DNA of 64,000 nt, from NCBI RefSeq assembly GCF_002204745.1, contig NZ_NIRR01000020.1, positions 1 to 64,000 of the forward strand. The letters run 5' to 3'. The position numbers and the translations under genes were made by a program. The notes below the pieces were generated by a model. It ran no database searches. It was not told the DNA's origin and saw only the letters and a program-made list of their open reading frames with translations. Shown here one piece after another: positions 60,897-64,000 of the stretch. Origin of the DNA: Hymenobacter amundsenii. GTDB taxonomy: Bacteria; Bacteroidota; Bacteroidia; Cytophagales; Hymenobacteraceae. Each line of letters begins with the position of its first letter. Positions within the stretch are counted from its first letter, which is position 1.

Positions 60897-61841
60897 ATGC
60901 TGAACATCATCTTCATGGGCACCCCCGATTTCGCGGTGCCCACCCTCGAAGCCCTAATCAGTTGGGATGGTTGCCGGGTGGTAGCCGTGCTCACGGCCCC
61001 CGACCGGCCCGCCGGGCGCGGGCGGCAGCTTCAGGGCTCGGCCGTGAAGGCGGCGGCCCGCGCCCACGGTTTGCCGGTGCTTCAGCCCACCAACCTCAAA
61101 TCCCCGGAGTTTCAGGCGGAGCTCAAGAGCTACGCCGCCGATTTGCAGGTGGTGGTGGCCTTCCGGATGCTGCCCGAAACGGTCTGGAACATGCCGCCGC
61201 TCGGTTCCATTAATATCCATGCCTCGCTGCTGCCTCAGTACCGGGGCGCGGCCCCCATCAACTGGGCCCTCATCCACGGCGACACGCAAACGGGCGTTAG
61301 CAGCTTTTTCCTGCGCCACGAAATCGACACCGGTAACCTTATTTACCAGGATGCCGTGGACATTGCTCCGGAGGACGATTTCGGCTCGCTCTATGAGAAG
61401 CTACAGGCGGCTGGCGCAGCGCTGGCCCTACGTTCGGTGCAGGCCATTGCGGCCGGCACCGCCCCAAGCCTTCCCCAGCACGAGCTGCCCGAGCTACGGC
61501 CCGCCCCTAAACTCACCAAAGAAACCGGTCGCCTCGACGTGATGAAGTCGGCTCCGGCCCTGGCCAACCTCGTGCGGGGCCTTTCGCCGTTGCCCACCGC
61601 CTTCACCCAACTTCCCGACGGCCGCACACTCAAAGTGTTCAAAGCCCAGCCCTTCAGCGATGAAGAAGCCAGCGGCCCCGACACTGGCGGCGCGGGCCAC
61701 TGGTACTCCGATGGCCGCACCTACCTGCGCCTGCAAACCGGCGACGGCCTGCTAGACCTACTCGACGTCCAGCTCGAAGGCAAAAAGCGCATGGCCATCC
61801 AGGATTTTTTGCGCGGGTTTGATGTGAAGCTGCTTGATTGA
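60897..61841 (+). CDS. fmt: methionyl-tRNA formyltransferase
   Basis: Formylates initiator Met-tRNA using 10-formyl-THF; 314 residues. Motifs: IIFMGTPDFAVPTLEAL at the N-terminus, APDRPAGRGRQLQ, and NIHASLLPQYRGAAPINWALIHGDTQTGVSSF, which contains the SLLP signature with catalytic Asn/His. The second domain is normal (C-terminal OB-like). Starts at ATG 60897. Paired with a dihydrofolate reductase gene, both one-carbon/folate-related. Confidence 0.94.
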   Translation: MLNIIFMGTPDFAVPTLEALISWDGCRVVAVLTAPDRPAGRGRQLQGSAVKAAARAHGLPVLQPTNLKSPEFQAELKSYAADLQVVVAFRMLPETVWNMPPLGSINIHASLLPQYRGAAPINWALIHGDTQTGVSSFFLRHEIDTGNLIYQDAVDIAPEDDFGSLYEKLQAAGAALALRSVQAIAAGTAPSLPQHELPELRPAPKLTKETGRLDVMKSAPALANLVRGLSPLPTAFTQLPDGRTLKVFKAQPFSDEEASGPDTGGAGHWYSDGRTYLRLQTGDGLLDLLDVQLEGKKRMAIQDFLRGFDVKLLD

Positions 61842-61848
61842 GTTATCG

Positions 61849-61897
61849 GTTAAGAGAACGTCATTCTTCGCTGCGCTGTGAATGACGTTCTCTTAAC
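61849..61897. repeat. short palindrome between fmt and folA
   Basis: Perfect 18-bp arms GTTAAGAGAACGTCATTC / GAATGACGTTCTCTTAAC with a 13-base loop TTCGCTGCGCTGT. Appears to be a shortened R-type palindrome (GAACGTCATTC ends). Confidence 0.8.
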
Positions 61898-61943
61898 CTC
61901 TCGAACGGCAACACCCTATTTCCCCAACTCACCACCTCACCTT

Positions 61944-62429
61944 ATGACCGCACTCGTTGTAGCCGTGGCCGATAACGGCGTTATCGGGGGCGAAAACCGC
62001 CTGCTCTGGCACTTACCGCTCGATCTGAAACACTTCAAGCAGCTCACCCTCAACCATCCCATCATCATGGGCCGGCGCACCTATGAAAGCATCGGCCGGG
62101 CGCTGCCCAAGCGGCGCAATATCGTGGTTACGCGCCAAGCCGACTGGCAGGCGGAGGGTTGCGAAACCGCCGCTTCGGTGCCCCAAGCCCTGGAAATGGC
62201 TCTGGCATCGGACGAGGATATCTTCGTTATCGGGGGCGGCGAAATCTACCAGCAGGCCCTGGCCGCTGCCGACACCGTGTACCTCACCGAAGTACACCAC
62301 GCTTATGAGGGCGACGTAACCTTCCCCGAGCTGCACCCCGGCGAGTGGCGCGAGGAATCCCGCGAGCGGCACAAAGCCGACGAGCAGCACGCCCACGCCT
62401 TCAGCTTCGTCACGCTCCGGCGGCGGTAA
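61944..62429 (+). CDS. folA: dihydrofolate reductase
   Basis: Reduces dihydrofolate to tetrahydrofolate with NADPH; 161 residues. Motifs: VVAVADNGVIGGENRLLWHLPLDLKHFK with the catalytic Asp/Leu region, IIMGRRTYESIGRALPKR, IFVIGGGEIYQQALAAADTVYLTEV, and the last GDVTFPEL. Starts at ATG 61944. The fmt-folA pair makes sense metabolically because formyl-THF and THF are linked. Confidence 0.95.
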   Translation: MTALVVAVADNGVIGGENRLLWHLPLDLKHFKQLTLNHPIIMGRRTYESIGRALPKRRNIVVTRQADWQAEGCETAASVPQALEMALASDEDIFVIGGGEIYQQALAAADTVYLTEVHHAYEGDVTFPELHPGEWREESRERHKADEQHAHAFSFVTLRRR

Positions 62430-62528
62430 GTAGCGCAGGAGTGACTTGGTAAAAGAGTGTGATTAGAAGGACTCCAGCAATAGAATGCCATAGGAATGTA
62501 GTCCTTCGCAGAGGAAGCGCCATTTAAT

Positions 62529-62566
62529 AAACAGCCCCCGACGTACAAATACGTCGGGGGCTGTTT
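62529..62566. terminator. bidirectional terminator, folA / PorU2
   Basis: Perfect 17-bp arms AAACAGCCCCCGACGTA / TACGTCGGGGGCTGTTT with a four-base loop. A and T ends suit both strands. Between convergent folA and the sortase gene. Confidence 0.85.
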
Positions 62567-62622
62567 ACTTACCAGAACTTCGGACTGCGTAAGTGCAGTC
62601 ACCGAAGTTACTTTTTTACCAT

Positions 62623-64000
62623 TTACCGTAATAGCACCAACTTGCCCCAGTCCTTTTTAAAGGCTTTATCGGCGGCCGTGGTACGTTGCTTGAACTCGCC
62701 GTTGGGGTCGTCGAGCACTACCCGGTAGAGGTAGGTGCCGTTGGCCAGCCGGTCGCCGAAGTCGTCGGTACCATCCCAGGCATACTCACTGATGTTGTTA
62801 CCGATGCGCAGCGGGCCGAGCTCAGCCATCATGATTTCCTTCACCACGCGGCCCGTCAGGCTCACGATCTGGATTTTCATGTTGCGCGGCGGCGCAGTGC
62901 CCGTGAGCGTGAATACGAACTTGGTTTTGCTGGTCACCGGGTTCGGATAGGGGAATACGTTGGTGATGGACGAGCTTGTGATGACCTCGAACGTGATGCG
63001 GTAGGGCTCGGTACCGGCCAGGTTACCGCTGCCGTCCTTGCCCTGCACTTCCAACATGTACACGCCATCGGTGAGGGGCTGGGTTTTGCCCGGCTGGAAT
63101 TCGAGGCGGGCCGTGCCCTGGGCCGAATCGGCCACAAAGGCGGTGATGTCGGCCGAACTCAGGTTCACGGCCTGACCAGCCTGGCCCGGCCGGGTGAGCA
63201 CGAGCAGGAAGTTGGAGCGGCTGGTAATGGGCCGCAGCTTGTCGAGGTCGCGCAGCTGAATGCTGATGGTGGGCCGGGCCGACACAATTTCACCGTTGAG
63301 CAGGTGGCGGCCATCGAAGGCCACATCAAGCAGTGGTGGTGTATCGTTGTTCGTGACCTCGAAGGGCGCGATATCGAGCGTGTTGTTGAAGTAGTTGAGC
63401 TCGGGCTGGCGGCGCGGATTAAGCACCACCTGACCCGAAAGCGTACCGAACAACCCGCGCACGTCGAGCGTGACCGGGTAAGTCTGCTGGGTGTGGGCCA
63501 GCAGAGCCGGGCCGCTGAGCGGGTAGTACCGCTCGCGCGGAGCCCCAGCCGAGCCCGAGCGCAGCACGATGTAGCCCACCAGCGGCGCTTTGAAATCGAA
63601 GTCGGCCACGTTCTGGAAAGGCACCGGAATCGTGACCGTGCCGGTCTTCTGGGCCTGGTCGGTGAGTTGGGCGGCTGTCAGGGCCGTGGCACTCGGGCGC
63701 ACCACCCCTTCGGGCACGCCCTGGTAGGTTACCAACCACTGCTCCAGCTGGGGCGTGCGGCCGGGCGTCGCATCTTCCAGCGTAGCTTGCAGCTGCAGGT
63801 AAGGGTACTTTTTGGCCGAAATTGCGTTCAGCGTCAGCGTCCGGTTCGTTACGTTGGCATCAAGTACCGTCGTGACGCCGAGCGTGTCGATGCCCAGCAG
63901 TTGCAGTTTATAGCTACCCGTGGCGCTGGTCCGGATGGTGTGGTAGAGCGTTTCCCACTGCCGGGCCGGGCCGATACGGGTAGAGGTAACGGTAGCCCGC
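62623..64000 (-). CDS. PorU2-like type IX secretion system sortase (C-terminal part)
   Basis: The open frame runs without stop to the right edge of the window, so the start lies beyond. The visible 459 codons are the C-terminal end of a very large protein: repeated beta-rich domains (FDFKAPLVGYIVLRSGS, LFGTLSGQVVLNPRRQPELNYFNN, SARPTISIQLRDLDKLRPI) and a final FlgD-like domain FVFTLTGTAPPRNMKIQIVS, EYAWDGTDDFGDRLANGTYLYRVVLDDPNGE. This end pattern is typical of PorU2 or related C25 peptidases of the T9SS that anchor substrates on the cell surface. The catalytic part (Cys-His) is outside the window. Minus strand, facing folA. Confidence 0.7.
   Translation of the reverse strand, partial: RATVTSTRIGPARQWETLYHTIRTSATGSYKLQLLGIDTLGVTTVLDANVTNRTLTLNAISAKKYPYLQLQATLEDATPGRTPQLEQWLVTYQGVPEGVVRPSATALTAAQLTDQAQKTGTVTIPVPFQNVADFDFKAPLVGYIVLRSGSAGAPRERYYPLSGPALLAHTQQTYPVTLDVRGLFGTLSGQVVLNPRRQPELNYFNNTLDIAPFEVTNNDTPPLLDVAFDGRHLLNGEIVSARPTISIQLRDLDKLRPITSRSNFLLVLTRPGQAGQAVNLSSADITAFVADSAQGTARLEFQPGKTQPLTDGVYMLEVQGKDGSGNLAGTEPYRITFEVITSSSITNVFPYPNPVTSKTKFVFTLTGTAPPRNMKIQIVSLTGRVVKEIMMAELGPLRIGNNISEYAWDGTDDFGDRLANGTYLYRVVLDDPNGEFKQRTTAADKAFKKDWGKLVLLR

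Overview
The window looks like a GC-rich chromosome segment from the Bacteroidota, most likely a Hymenobacter-type member of the Cytophagales. This rests on the last gene (C-terminal part of a PorU2-like type IX secretion sortase), on TAnnTTTG-type -7 promoter elements, on lineage-typical families (DUF4296, DUF4097, SEC14/STAS-like proteins, BatD-like/DUF58 pair, NamZ) and on many gene-border palindromes. The species call is inference from gene content; no marker rRNA is present.

Layout. 1-12 kb: tail of an insertion sequence abutting a decapitated flavin monooxygenase, an alpha/beta hydrolase, a small EamA protein, two adjacent PAP2 phosphatases, a second hydrolase, a SEC14/STAS-like protein, glucose-6-phosphate isomerase, a sugar-phosphate-type cupin, an MBL-fold hydrolase, a formate/nitrite-type channel and a DUF4097 protein. 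12-19.7 kb: small orphan proteins, an SDR enzyme, a YebC regulator, a serine-hydrolase remnant, a proline-iminopeptidase-like lipoprotein and RluF. 19.9-27.6 kb: a biotin region, bioB - small orphan - bioF - ClC channel - bioD - bioA - ketoacyl synthase. 27.7-35.6 kb: M28 peptidase, a large SF2 helicase with membrane segments, then aspartate kinase (frameshifted as read) and diaminopimelate decarboxylase. 35.6-44.6 kb: glycosyltransferase 39, sce7726 protein, NAD(P)-binding protein, exported beta-rich proteins, a fusion of an Lgt-like membrane domain to a barrel-like domain, and a frameshifted lipoprotein. 44.8-64 kb: aldehyde dehydrogenase, topoisomerase III, galactose mutarotase, DUF4296 lipoprotein, DUF58/BatD-like pair, tRNA-Lys, M3 peptidase, ferredoxin-type reductase, M23 peptidase, LolC/E-type permease, NamZ, Fmt, dihydrofolate reductase and the PorU2-like C-terminus.

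Working together: the biotin genes give the late steps from a pimeloyl thioester, and the ketoacyl synthase is a candidate for making that thioester. lysC-lysA feed lysine and diaminopimelate, and M23, NamZ and lysA all concern the cell wall. Most genes are housekeeping or single-gene units. I see no CRISPR array, prophage, conjugation module or recognised multi-gene defence island.

The most unusual material is between genes: at least four families of inverted or tandem repeats sit at gene ends, some touching start or stop codons and some inside reading frames. The two most novel protein architectures are the Lgt-like/barrel fusion (with a neighbouring homologue of its barrel half) and the membrane-anchored helicase.
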